From: DASSFG01 sp035550375
Lineage (GTDB): Bacteria; Planctomycetota; Planctomycetia; Pirellulales; JAICIG01
Direction: 5' to 3'
Assembly (NCBI GenBank): GCA_035550375.1
Contig: DASZPH010000020.1
Location: forward strand, 97,299-161,298
Length of the DNA: 64,000 nt
A model generated the notes under the pieces. It saw only the letters and a program-made list of their open reading frames with translations. It did not search any database and was not told the DNA's origin. Shown in pieces: positions 46,436-54,489 of this stretch; positions within the stretch are counted from its first letter, which is position 1; the number at the start of each line of letters is the position of its first letter. A program made the translations under genes and the position numbers.

Positions 46436-47458
46436 GTGACGGCTCTGGTGCGTGCGACAGCGGGCGGAATTGCGTTGTTCCTGGCGATTGCGCCGGCCTC
46501 GGCCCAGGAATGGGCACGAAAGATGTTTCGGGAAACGCAGCACAACTTCGGCAGCGTGGCTCGCGGCGCAAAGACCGAGCACCGCTTCCAATTCAAGAAC
46601 ATCTACCTTGAAGAGATCCACATCGCTGGCGTTCGGGCAAGTTGCGGCTGTACGACTCCCTGGGTCACCCAGGACACCCTCAAGACCTATGAAACGGGCG
46701 AAATCGTCGCCCACTTCAACACAGACCGCTTCAGCGGGCAACGGGGCGCGACGCTCACCGTCACCATCGACCGGCCCTATCCGGCTGAGATTCAGTTGCG
46801 GGTCGACGGCTACATTCGGACCGACGTGGTCCTGAATCCCGGCAGCGTCGAGTTTGGATCGATCGACCAGGGGCAGGTGTCAAAGAAGCGAGTGACGGTC
46901 AATTATGCGGGCCGCGACGACTGGAAGATCGTTGACGTGAAGAGCAGCAATCCCCACGTCGAGGCGAAGGTCGCCGAAAAGGGGCGGGGGAACGGACAGG
47001 TGGCCTATCAGCTCACCGTCTCCGTCGCGCCGGACGCTCCGGCCGGATACCTGCAAGACCAGTTGATCCTCGTCACCAACGACCGGAACTATACGCAAGT
47101 ACCCGTGGCCATCGAGGGGCGGGTCGTGCCCGAGCTGACCATCAGCCCTTCGTTTGTTTCGGTGGGCCGCGTTCAACCCGGTCAGGAGGTGCGCAGGCAG
47201 ATTGTGGTGCAGTGCAAACAACCGTTCTGCATCCGGGGTGTGGAGTGCGATAACGAGTGCTTTCAAGTCGACCTGAATTCGTCGGTCGGCGACGAGGCCA
47301 AGAAGGTCCATCTCGTGCCGATCTTGTTTGTGGCCCCGAGCAAGCCTGCTAAAATGACAACGACGATTCGTGTCGAAACCGACTTACACGGCGGTGCCAC
47401 CGCCGAAGTTCAGGCGGCCGCCCATGTAGTGCCGACCGAAATCACGGCCACGCCGTGA
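46436..47458 (+). CDS. DUF1573 domain secreted protein
   Basis: 340 aa from GTG 46436, with GGGAGG 7 nt upstream. Signal peptide (GGIALFLAIAPASAQ). The DUF1573 hallmark follows: HNFGSVARGAKTEHRFQFKN then HIAGVRASCGCTTPWVTQ, an Ig-like (ASH-related) domain. Two or three further Ig-like repeats run to the end (SVEFGSIDQGQVSKKRVTV, SFVSVGRVQPGQEVRRQIV). Probably periplasmic or surface-linked. Function unknown, though DUF1573 proteins are abundant in planctomycetes. Confidence 0.88.
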   Translation: MTALVRATAGGIALFLAIAPASAQEWARKMFRETQHNFGSVARGAKTEHRFQFKNIYLEEIHIAGVRASCGCTTPWVTQDTLKTYETGEIVAHFNTDRFSGQRGATLTVTIDRPYPAEIQLRVDGYIRTDVVLNPGSVEFGSIDQGQVSKKRVTVNYAGRDDWKIVDVKSSNPHVEAKVAEKGRGNGQVAYQLTVSVAPDAPAGYLQDQLILVTNDRNYTQVPVAIEGRVVPELTISPSFVSVGRVQPGQEVRRQIVVQCKQPFCIRGVECDNECFQVDLNSSVGDEAKKVHLVPILFVAPSKPAKMTTTIRVETDLHGGATAEVQAAAHVVPTEITATP

Positions 47459-47537
47459 ACGTATGTCGGCGTAGCCGCACCGACCCGAATCGACCAACAA
47501 CCGCCGAATCGACCAGAGCCATCCAGAGGACTGACCC

Positions 47538-48020
47538 ATGAAACAGCTCACCGCCGCAACGATTGCCCTGATTGCCACGGCTTTTTGCTCCGTCGCGCCG
47601 GCGCAGACAATCGTCTACGAAACGTATAGCCCCGTCGTGACCGCCGCGCCGGTGGTGGTCCAATCGCCCGTGGTTTACGATGCGTGGCGGCCGGTTGTCA
47701 GGAACTACAACTACAATCCGCCCGTTTCGAGTCCGAGCTTCACCGGTTACACCGCGAACTACGGCAACTACGGCGCGGTCACGAGCTACGCGCCGGTGAC
47801 CGCCTATAGCCCGGTCGTCACGGAGACATATAGCCCCGTCGTGACCGAAGCTTACAGCCCCGTGGTGACGACGACCTATAGTCCCGTGGTCACGACGACG
47901 TACAGCCCGGTGGTAACCTACAGCCCCGTGGTGACGAGCTACTACAGTCCCGTGATCGTCCGCCCGCGCTATGTGCCCGGGCAACCGGTGCGGAATTTCT
48001 TCAGGGGCATGGGTCCGTGA
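47538..48020 (+). CDS. Secreted Tyr/Val-rich repeat protein (YSPVVT repeats)
   Basis: 160 aa. Signal peptide MKQLTAATIALIATAFCSVA, cleaved near APAQ. The mature chain is low-complexity with eight or so copies of a TYSPVVT-type unit at 5- to 8-residue spacing (ETYSPVVTEAYSPVVTTTYS). It ends RPRYVPGQPVRNFFRGMGP. Regular Tyr-Ser-Pro units suggest an extended surface or matrix protein. No enzymatic features. Confidence 0.78.
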   Translation: MKQLTAATIALIATAFCSVAPAQTIVYETYSPVVTAAPVVVQSPVVYDAWRPVVRNYNYNPPVSSPSFTGYTANYGNYGAVTSYAPVTAYSPVVTETYSPVVTEAYSPVVTTTYSPVVTTTYSPVVTYSPVVTSYYSPVIVRPRYVPGQPVRNFFRGMGP

Positions 48021-48073
48021 GCAACGGAGCCATCACCATTTGCCTACCAGGTCACTCGATTGATGGCGCTTGG

Positions 48074-49336
48074 TTACGAGTTCCAGAAGAGCGACTCGCG
48101 AGGTGCCTGATAGCGGATGGCCAGGTGCGGCGTTTCTAAACGCTTTTGTCCGTTGGCAAGCGATTGCATCCCGGCCGCCACAAGCCCCGTGGTGAGTAGC
48201 GTTCGCTCCAGCGGGTAGGGCGCGCGGCCGGTGAGAAACAGCTCTTCGGCTCTCGACATCAGGGCCGCTGAGTAGACCACGTTGGGGTTGGGTGGCAGGT
48301 AGAAGAGCGTCGACAGCAGCTCGGTGCGGCCCTTGATGCGTGCCGCGAACGTGAAATCCTGCACCAGGCCGTTCATTAAAAGCATGGTGGCCTTCAAGCC
48401 ATCGGCATACTCGAAACGGTAAACGGCCGGATCCTTCACCCATTCGCGCATCTGGTTTGGCGTCGGATGGCGGTCGCTGAACGTGGCGGGCTGGGCCAGG
48501 GTCTGACTACGGCAGAGGCACGCTTCAAACAGGCTTGCATCCCAGCCCCCGGCCTCCCACGAGCCGGCCTGCATTGCCTGCCAAACGGCTTCACCGCGCA
48601 ATCCTTGCAAGGCGACCACGCCCGTTTCACCGCCGCGCCGCCGCTCGGCCATGCATTGGATCGTTTCCAGCGCGTGAAAATCGTAGCTGTCGAGACCTCC
48701 GTGCGCCAGGCACATGACCTCGCTCACTTCGCCGTCGTACGGCATATCGGTCGACGGCATCCGCCAGGTGACGGGAAGCGAGGAGCCGGCCAGAAACGGG
48801 ATGCTCATCGACCGTGAGGTGTCGAACATCTCTTTAGCCCACTCCCATTTCCACGACAGGTGCTTGTCGTTGAACACGGGCGTCGTCTTGCCGTCGGCGC
48901 GGAACACGTCGACGACCTGCTTAAAAAACGGGTATCGCGGGTAGAGGTGCTGGCCGATTTCGTTGACGGGGTAGTTGCCGTGCTCGCCGATGATGAGCAC
49001 GGCGTCGACCATCAGGCTCTGGCCGCCGCATCGCAGTGTTTCCGCGATCGTGGGGTAGATGGTGAAACCGAACTCTTTGGCCCGCCCACGGCTGAGATCG
49101 TTTTCGGGGAACTGGTCGACGTAGGCCGAAACGACCTCGAAGGGCGGCTGGTGCCAGGTTCCTTCGATCGGGTAGCCCACCAAAAATCTTTCGGCCATGT
49201 GCCAGGCGTGGGAACGATCGCGCCATTCGGTGGTGACGACCGCCAGCTTTCTTCGCTGTTGCGGTCCGCTGGCGTGAGCCCGCGCGGCGAGAAGGCCGCA
49301 GCCGGCGGCGGTAAGAAACGTACGACGATTAAGCAT
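48074..49336 (-). CDS. Tat-exported protein, function unknown
   Basis: 420 aa from ATG 49336. N-terminus MLNRRTFLTAAGCGLLAARA is a twin-arginine-type signal (NRRTFL). The rest is a globular alpha/beta domain: KLAVVTTEWRDRSHAWHMAE, DAVLIIGEHGNYPVNEIGQH, EVMCLAHGGLDSYDFHALET. Oxidoreductase-like features are not seen. It resembles the large set of Tat-secreted planctomycete proteins with uncharacterised domains. Stands alone on the minus strand, 53 nt from the YSPVVT gene end. Confidence 0.78.
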   Translation of the reverse strand: MLNRRTFLTAAGCGLLAARAHASGPQQRRKLAVVTTEWRDRSHAWHMAERFLVGYPIEGTWHQPPFEVVSAYVDQFPENDLSRGRAKEFGFTIYPTIAETLRCGGQSLMVDAVLIIGEHGNYPVNEIGQHLYPRYPFFKQVVDVFRADGKTTPVFNDKHLSWKWEWAKEMFDTSRSMSIPFLAGSSLPVTWRMPSTDMPYDGEVSEVMCLAHGGLDSYDFHALETIQCMAERRRGGETGVVALQGLRGEAVWQAMQAGSWEAGGWDASLFEACLCRSQTLAQPATFSDRHPTPNQMREWVKDPAVYRFEYADGLKATMLLMNGLVQDFTFAARIKGRTELLSTLFYLPPNPNVVYSAALMSRAEELFLTGRAPYPLERTLLTTGLVAAGMQSLANGQKRLETPHLAIRYQAPRESLFWNS

Positions 49337-49391
49337 GGTTCTGGCCTCTTTGGTGGATGCGTGACAAGGTGACGGCCGCCCGCCCCCGCGA

Positions 49392-49757
49392 TTACTTCCG
49401 GCTTCGGCCGGACGCGCGGCGAGTTTCAGTTTCATGACGCTTTTTTCTGGCCGACTCGACCGCCAGACGCTTCGCTTCCCGCTTGCGGATCGCACGATGC
49501 TTGCGATGCGCCGCCTCCGCCCAGTCCTTCAAATAGTCGAGAAACGATCCCGCCTTGCCCACGTTGATCTCCAGCTCCCGCGGGCCCTCGCCTTCCATGT
49601 CGCCGCGCAAACGGCGCAAAAGCACGGCCACTTCGTCGCAACGCGCCGCCAAGGTCTCGATGTCTTCCGGCTTCTGTGATGTGAGCACGGGATGGTCCTC
49701 AAGAACGGGATCGACAAACGCGAGATTTATTTTTCCACTCAACGCCTTGCGCCGCAA
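49392..49757 (-). CDS. Small basic protein, function unknown
   Basis: 121 aa. A helical N-terminal part (HPVLTSQKPEDIETLAARCD, VAVLLRRLRGDMEGEGPREL) is followed by a strongly basic C-terminus (AAHRKHRAIRKREAKRLAVE). Nucleic-acid binding is possible from charge alone. The start at 49757 is the only ATG giving the full frame. The AT-rich 49758-49830 region upstream would hold its promoter. Confidence 0.5.
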   Translation of the reverse strand: MRRKALSGKINLAFVDPVLEDHPVLTSQKPEDIETLAARCDEVAVLLRRLRGDMEGEGPRELEINVGKAGSFLDYLKDWAEAAHRKHRAIRKREAKRLAVESARKKRHETETRRASGRSRK

Positions 49758-49809
49758 TAGGTTTCTATTTAAGATGGTAATAACAAGTCAAAAAATGAAT
49801 CAAAATACG

Positions 49810-49837
49810 TTGCATTAAACAGATCGTATGCTACAAT
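49810..49837 (+). promoter_or_regulatory. Promoter for the small phage-like gene cassette
   Basis: TTGCAT (49810-49815), 16 bp, TACAAT (49832-49837), in a locally AT-rich stretch. It points to the gene at 49929. Confidence 0.55.
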
Positions 49838-49928
49838 CGGACGCGTTGAGCCGGAACCAGGAAGTAGGACCAAGGCAAGCGGAACCTGGTCGGCTTGGAA
49901 CCGGCCCCATAAGCCAGGAGAACAGGAC

Positions 49929-50126
49929 ATGTCCAGAGATTGTGAAAAGTCGGGTCCGCGCATGAGCCATGCCGAGCGAGCTGAACGGCGTCGGCAGATG
50001 GCCCTCGACGTCAAGGAGGGGGCGTCGCTCGCCGCCGTCGCCTTGCGTTACCAGGTCACCCTTCCCACCGTGCGCTGCGCCTGCCAGGAACATGAAGTCC
50101 GCTGGCAAAGCCGACCGGCAAAGTGA
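49929..50126 (+). CDS. Small helix-turn-helix-type protein
   Basis: 65 aa. AGGAG lies 8 nt before ATG 49929. MSHAERAERRRQMALDVKEG then ASLAAVALRYQVTLPTVRCA looks like a resolvase/homeodomain-type HTH at the very end of a short protein. First gene of a plus-strand cassette with phage-like content (to 52286). It may regulate it. Confidence 0.6.
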   Translation: MSRDCEKSGPRMSHAERAERRRQMALDVKEGASLAAVALRYQVTLPTVRCACQEHEVRWQSRPAK

Positions 50127-50209
50127 CTTGTTCGCCGTCGCGAGGATCGAACGAGAAGCCCGCGCGGCGACCTGGCGGCCATCCGCTCGATCAAGCGAGG
50201 AGACCCACC

Positions 50210-51064
50210 ATGATCCAAGCTGACGCCGATCCGGCGCTTGAGTTTATCGCCCGCGAGGCGGCCGGCGACGAGCGGCGCGCCGAACTACTTAGCCGGGCCG
50301 ACGGCCGGGCGGTCGACGGTTTCGGGCTTTCGACGAGCTTCGCGAGGGCAATGAGTGACAGCGCCGATCAACGACGTGCGCGCGGGCGCGAGTCGCGGCA
50401 ACGGCGTTTGCAGATCGCCCGCTGGTGGGTTCAAGCCAGGCGCGAATGGGAGGCCGAGGTGGCCGAGTGCCGCCGGCGAGCGTGCGAGGAATTTGCCGTC
50501 GCGTTGTGGGCCGGCGACCCGGCGAAGGCACCCGGCAAGTTGGGTCGCTGGCCGAAGGGCGTCGAGCTTCTACTCGTGATGGGTGTGAACATGCAGCCGG
50601 TGAGCGAGCGAGGCGAGCTGAAGAACGGCGTCGAAGTCACCTTTGAAGTTAAGAGCCTATCGGAGATCGGGCCGCAGGCGAGACGCCCGTCCCACAATGC
50701 CGATTCTCGGGTAGGCTCCAGGGCCGACGGGACGGCAGGCGAGCGTTTTACCGAGATGTTTGCCTGGCCGAGCCGGTCGCACCGTGACGGCGGGGCATTC
50801 GCCAGCCACCGCCTCGCCCGGCTCGGTCTGGCGACCGGCGTGATCAGGCCCGGCGCGCCGGGAAGAGTTGTTGCCGTCCGCTGGCCCGAAATGATCGGAC
50901 GGCGGCTGGCGGCGGCCGTGCAGCGCCACACGTTCGTCGAGGACGAAGGGGAGATCGCTTTAGTACGAATCGACGGGCTGAAGATCTGGTCTGTCGGCAC
51001 GTCGGTTGCCTGCGGCGAGCGGCAACACCCGGCAGGATCGTTGAGGAGACCGGATGCTACCTGA
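50210..51064 (+). CDS. Phage-cassette protein interrupted in frame by a dispersed palindrome
   Basis: 284 aa from ATG 50210. Basic, helical N-terminal half (QRRLQIARWWVQARREWEAE) with a segment WPKGVELLLVMGVNMQPVSE in the middle. Residues about 149-170 are the in-frame translation of the repeat at 50653-50718, so the ancestral protein was probably about 22 residues shorter. Then comes RLARLGLATGVIRPGAPGRV and a C-terminal strand region. No known family is recognised. It overlaps the next gene by 11 nt, as in compact phage operons. Confidence 0.65.
   Translation: MIQADADPALEFIAREAAGDERRAELLSRADGRAVDGFGLSTSFARAMSDSADQRRARGRESRQRRLQIARWWVQARREWEAEVAECRRRACEEFAVALWAGDPAKAPGKLGRWPKGVELLLVMGVNMQPVSERGELKNGVEVTFEVKSLSEIGPQARRPSHNADSRVGSRADGTAGERFTEMFAWPSRSHRDGGAFASHRLARLGLATGVIRPGAPGRVVAVRWPEMIGRRLAAAVQRHTFVEDEGEIALVRIDGLKIWSVGTSVACGERQHPAGSLRRPDAT
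50653..50718 (+). repeat. Dispersed ~66-bp imperfect palindrome, copy 3 (inside a CDS)
   Basis: Begins GAGCCTATCGGAGATCGGGC, core GGCGAGACGCCCGT, ends ATTCTCGGGTAGGCTC. The arms GAGCCTA and TAGGCTC pair perfectly. Length 66 nt keeps the host reading frame open. Confidence 0.8.
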
Positions 51065-51359
51065 ACCAAAGACCGCGCGGGGTTGTTTGGCTCGTCGAGC
51101 GGCCGAGCTACGCGCGAAGCAAGAAGCCTGCGATGCCGCGGGCGAAGACGAAGACTGTTTGAAACCGGTCTGCGAATACGACCGTTTTTGGAACGAGGGG
51201 GTCGAAGCCTTTGATAGCGGCATGGCGATCGAGGATTGCCCCTATCAGCCGCGTTCTGACCAACAAGACGACTGGTTGAGGGGCTGGTTGACCGCCGAGC
51301 TCGATCTGACATCTCGCCAGTGGCCGGGTGGCACAGTCGCGTCGCCCGTTCAATCCTAA
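51054..51359 (+). CDS. Rmf/CrpP-like protein
   Basis: 101 aa. The C-terminal half has the ribosome-modulation-factor signature: WNEGVEAFDSGMAIEDCPYQ then DDWLRGW, i.e. G-x2-A-x2-G-x5-CPY-x-WL-GW. Rmf binds ribosomes in stationary phase; the related CrpP-type proteins occur on phages and plasmids. The N-terminal 45 residues are extra, Cys-rich and charged. It sits between two unknown phage-like genes; the ATG overlaps the previous gene. Confidence 0.7.
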   Translation: MLPEPKTARGCLARRAAELRAKQEACDAAGEDEDCLKPVCEYDRFWNEGVEAFDSGMAIEDCPYQPRSDQQDDWLRGWLTAELDLTSRQWPGGTVASPVQS

Positions 51360-51375
51360 CCGAGGTACGAATTCC

Positions 51376-51840
51376 ATGAACGCCAACGGAGTCACGTCGC
51401 GGGCGCAGGGCGAGATCAGTCCAGAGCGAATCTTGCTGGGACGGCTCGCCCTTTTGAGTCGCGAAGGGAACCATCGGGCGGTGGCCGAGATGCTGGCCGA
51501 CTATTTTGTGCAGGAGATGCCGGCTGTCGGCCCGTCGGCGACGGGCATCCGCGAGCGACGGCGGGACAGCCAGACGAATCCGCTCTACCTGGCGCTCGCC
51601 GAGTTGCCACTCGACCTGCGGATTGTGAACGTGCTGGAGCAACATTTCGGCGCGCTCTACGTGATCGACCTGGAGCGATACCGCTGGCCGGACGATTTCC
51701 TGGCGGTACCGCAGTTCGGACCCGGTTATGTCGCGGCTTTGCGCAGGGTACTGGAGTCGGCCGGGGCCTGGAAGCTGCTCGAGCGCCGCCGTCACCTCCA
51801 CCGCCGCCGCACGCAGATACCCGAGGAGCTTAAGACGTAG
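51376..51840 (+). CDS. Protein with RNA polymerase alpha-CTD-like helix-hairpin-helix domain
   Basis: 154 aa from ATG 51376. The C-terminal half, LRIVNVLEQHFGALYVIDLE then DDFLAVPQFGPGYVAALRRV followed by LESAGAWKL, matches the alpha-CTD pattern (a two-hairpin DNA-binding fold ending in a Gly-rich hairpin and helix). The very end is Arg/His-rich. N-terminal helices are of unknown family. A DNA-binding or polymerase-mimicking role is inferred only from fold pattern. Confidence 0.6.
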   Translation: MNANGVTSRAQGEISPERILLGRLALLSREGNHRAVAEMLADYFVQEMPAVGPSATGIRERRRDSQTNPLYLALAELPLDLRIVNVLEQHFGALYVIDLERYRWPDDFLAVPQFGPGYVAALRRVLESAGAWKLLERRRHLHRRRTQIPEELKT

Positions 51841-52058
51841 CAACGTCCGTCGCGCGGTCAACCCTGGTGGGCGCGGTTGGCGCTTGTTTTGTAGAGCCAA
51901 ACCGTGGCCACGCCTGTTTCAAAGTGTTCCAATAGAACGTGGGCTTCGTAGGCCATAGAGGCCCGATCGTTTGGCGCGGCAAGGGGGCGGCTTCGTTCTC
52001 GGCGAAACTTTCTTTCGTTCCGCGGTCCCTGCGCGAAATGCGACTTTGAAGACCCGCC

Positions 52059-52286
52059 ATGACCGACCGCCTCTCCGATTACGACGGCCTGTTTCTCCTG
52101 GCGGGGACGGCCATCGCCATCGTGTTCGGGCAGTCGCTGCTGATCGCCTGGCTCGTGTGCGCCTGGCGGAGAAACCGCGAGCTGCAAGAACCAGGCGACG
52201 AACACGGCGGGGCTTCGCACTTTCATTTTCAGGCCTGGTTTGAAACGGCCGCTCGCCTGTTTCGCCGCGGCCACGGAAACAGATGA
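52059..52286 (+). CDS. Small single-pass membrane protein
   Basis: 75 aa. One membrane helix (LFLLAGTAIAIVFGQSLLIA) then a polar C-terminus (WRRNRELQEPGDEHGGASHF). It ends the plus-strand cassette. It could be a holin-like or regulatory micro-protein; nothing decisive. Confidence 0.45.
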   Translation: MTDRLSDYDGLFLLAGTAIAIVFGQSLLIAWLVCAWRRNRELQEPGDEHGGASHFHFQAWFETAARLFRRGHGNR

Positions 52287-52314
52287 GCCCGCCGCTGTCT
52301 TGCGGGCAGCCACA

Positions 52315-54465
52315 TCACCGTCCGCCGGAGCGTGCCGGCGCGGATCGGCGCCGCTGGGCTTGCACCGCCGCCAGCAGCGGAGTGCCCTCCAACTCCGCCT
52401 GGTCGGCCATCTCTAACAACAGGTGGGCGTAGCCTTCTCCGCCCAGCAACCGGGCGACCGCGAGCGCCTCGTCGCGCACGTTGGCCTCCACGTAGGCGTC
52501 CGCCGCCAGCGAGGCCACCGACTCGGCCAGAGCCGCCCGCGTCGCCGCCGGAAGTTTGGCCGCTTGCGGTTGGATGTCGTCAGTCGCCGCCTTGTCCGAA
52601 TTTACGTCGTCCTCGGTCGCGGCATCCGCCGCCGCGGCCAGGCCCAACGGCGACGTACGCACCCCGCTCAAGAAGCGTCGCAGGGCAACCAGAGAAGACA
52701 GGGCGATCTGCCGGTTTCGCGAACCGACAAGCGTCGCCAGGGGCAGGAGCAAGTCGTCATCGGCCGACAGGCCCGCCGCCTCGGCCGCGTCCGCAGCAAG
52801 CGGATGGCGGTCGTCCGCCAGGATGTCGCGCAGCTCGCGACGAGCCGCCGGGTCGTCGATCGTCGCCAGTCCTGCCAGCGCCGCCGCGTGCCAGCGCCGG
52901 TCGGGCCGCGCCGCCACGATCGCGCGCAGGTCCACCGCCGTGCGCGGATCGTCGAGCGCCGCCAGAACGAGAACGGCCGGCCCCGTCTCCGCGTCGGCCA
53001 GGTGCTCCGTGGCCAGCCCGTAGCCGTCGGCCAAATCGTGGCGCGCAAGCAGCCGGGCCAGACGCAACTTGTACGGCAAATGGGGCTCCGATTTAAGCAG
53101 CGGCCGCGCTTCCCGGGCCGCAACCGGCGAGTCGATGTTTTCCAGCGCCGTCAGAGCGAACTCTTTGAGATGATAATCGGTCCCCCGCAGCCAATTGGTC
53201 AGCACGCTCACCGCCCGATCGTCCCGCAACCGCCCCAGGGCCCAGGCGACGCGGTAGCGGTCGGTGGGCGCGATGCCCGGTTGGTCTGCGGCGGCGATTA
53301 AAAGTGGCAAACACTCCTTGCTCCGCATCTGCCCCAGCGACGCGACCTCGGCCTCGAGCGACTGGCGGGCGGCGATCGATCGTTCGAGCCGGGCCAGCAG
53401 AATCCGCTCGGCCGCGGTCGCGTTGAGCCGGATGGCCGCCCGCGCATAGGCGGCTTCTCGTGCGGGCGGCTCGTCGAGCGGCAGCCGGGCCAGCGAGTCC
53501 AGCACCGCCGCGATGGCTTGCGGATGGGCTACGTGAGCCAGCGCCGCGGCGGCCGCCGCCCGTTCGGCGTGGCTTGCGGCGTCCGTCAACTGGCGAACGA
53601 GCAATTCGCGCGGCCATAACTGGGCCAGGTCGGGTCGAAGGGCCAGCAGATGGCCGAGCGATTCCAGTGCGGCTAGCCGCCAGCGCGTAACCGGCTCGTC
53701 CGACTCGAGGCATTTGCGCAGGGCGTCCGCCAGGTGGTCGAGTTGCGGCCGATTGTCGTCGGCGATCCCGCTAGCCAGCACGTCGCGAACCACCTCCAAA
53801 GCGGCGCCGCGTACCGCCGTGAGCGAGTGTTGGGCGAGCCTCGCCAGCGGATCGAAGACGCGCGGCTCGGCGGCCGCCCAGTCGGCCCGCAGCCGGAGGC
53901 TGGAGAGGAGCGGCACGGCAGAGAGTCCGTCGGCGTCGGCCAGCCGCTCGATGACAAGCGCGGCTCGCTCGCGGCGCGAGCGGGAGTCGGCCACGCGGAT
54001 CAGCGTTTCCGCCACAGCCACGAGTGGATCGTCCGGTCCGGTCACGCGCGGCACGCGCTCGTCGAAGGTCGCCGCACCCGGCGCGGCTGACACGCAGCCG
54101 AGTGTGCGTCCCTGCTGCTGAGCCAGAATCAGGAGCCGAAACTCGCCCTCCTTCAAAGGCGGAGCGGCCGGTCCTTCGTCCGCGAGACAGCCCAGATCGG
54201 CCGCCGTCATCGACAGCTCGTCCCTCTGAAAAATGCCCTTGAGCCGTCGGACCGGCTGGAATCGGTATTCCCGCAGCGCCACTTCCGTCTTGGCGCCTTC
54301 GACCACCGTCAGCCGCCCGATACTCGCCACGCGGGCCACCAGCACCAGGTGCGCCTGGCCCAGGCCCGGTTCCAGGTCCCAGCCCTCAAACGTCTGATCG
54401 CCCGACGCGCTGCGTGTGGAAAGCGCCGCGGCAACGAAAATGGCCGACACAAGCAAGCTGCGCAT
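52315..54465 (-). CDS. Secreted HEAT-repeat protein, linked to BlaR1/BlaI genes
   Basis: 716 aa from ATG 54465. Signal peptide (LLVSAIFVAAALSTRSASG). A beta-rich N-terminal domain (AHLVLVARVASIGRLTVVEG, LREYRFQPVRRLKGIFQRDE) precedes a long array of HEAT-type helical repeats (about 140-690; for example IAAVLDSLARLPLDEPPARE and RYRVAWALGRLRDDRAVSVL). Located 24 nt downstream of the BlaR1-like gene on the same strand, so it may be part of the same regulated unit. Confidence 0.82.
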   Translation of the reverse strand: MRSLLVSAIFVAAALSTRSASGDQTFEGWDLEPGLGQAHLVLVARVASIGRLTVVEGAKTEVALREYRFQPVRRLKGIFQRDELSMTAADLGCLADEGPAAPPLKEGEFRLLILAQQQGRTLGCVSAAPGAATFDERVPRVTGPDDPLVAVAETLIRVADSRSRRERAALVIERLADADGLSAVPLLSSLRLRADWAAAEPRVFDPLARLAQHSLTAVRGAALEVVRDVLASGIADDNRPQLDHLADALRKCLESDEPVTRWRLAALESLGHLLALRPDLAQLWPRELLVRQLTDAASHAERAAAAAALAHVAHPQAIAAVLDSLARLPLDEPPAREAAYARAAIRLNATAAERILLARLERSIAARQSLEAEVASLGQMRSKECLPLLIAAADQPGIAPTDRYRVAWALGRLRDDRAVSVLTNWLRGTDYHLKEFALTALENIDSPVAAREARPLLKSEPHLPYKLRLARLLARHDLADGYGLATEHLADAETGPAVLVLAALDDPRTAVDLRAIVAARPDRRWHAAALAGLATIDDPAARRELRDILADDRHPLAADAAEAAGLSADDDLLLPLATLVGSRNRQIALSSLVALRRFLSGVRTSPLGLAAAADAATEDDVNSDKAATDDIQPQAAKLPAATRAALAESVASLAADAYVEANVRDEALAVARLLGGEGYAHLLLEMADQAELEGTPLLAAVQAQRRRSAPARSGGR

Positions 54466-54489
54466 GTGCAAAACCTCCAAGGGTTGGAA

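Noticed and set aside
50431..51900. Long minus-strand ORF (489 codons) across the phage-like cassette
   Set aside because: The plus strand carries genes with overlapping starts and an Rmf-type motif in the same bases. The minus product is Arg/Ser/Pro-rich with no family features, as expected for an antisense frame in GC-rich DNA.
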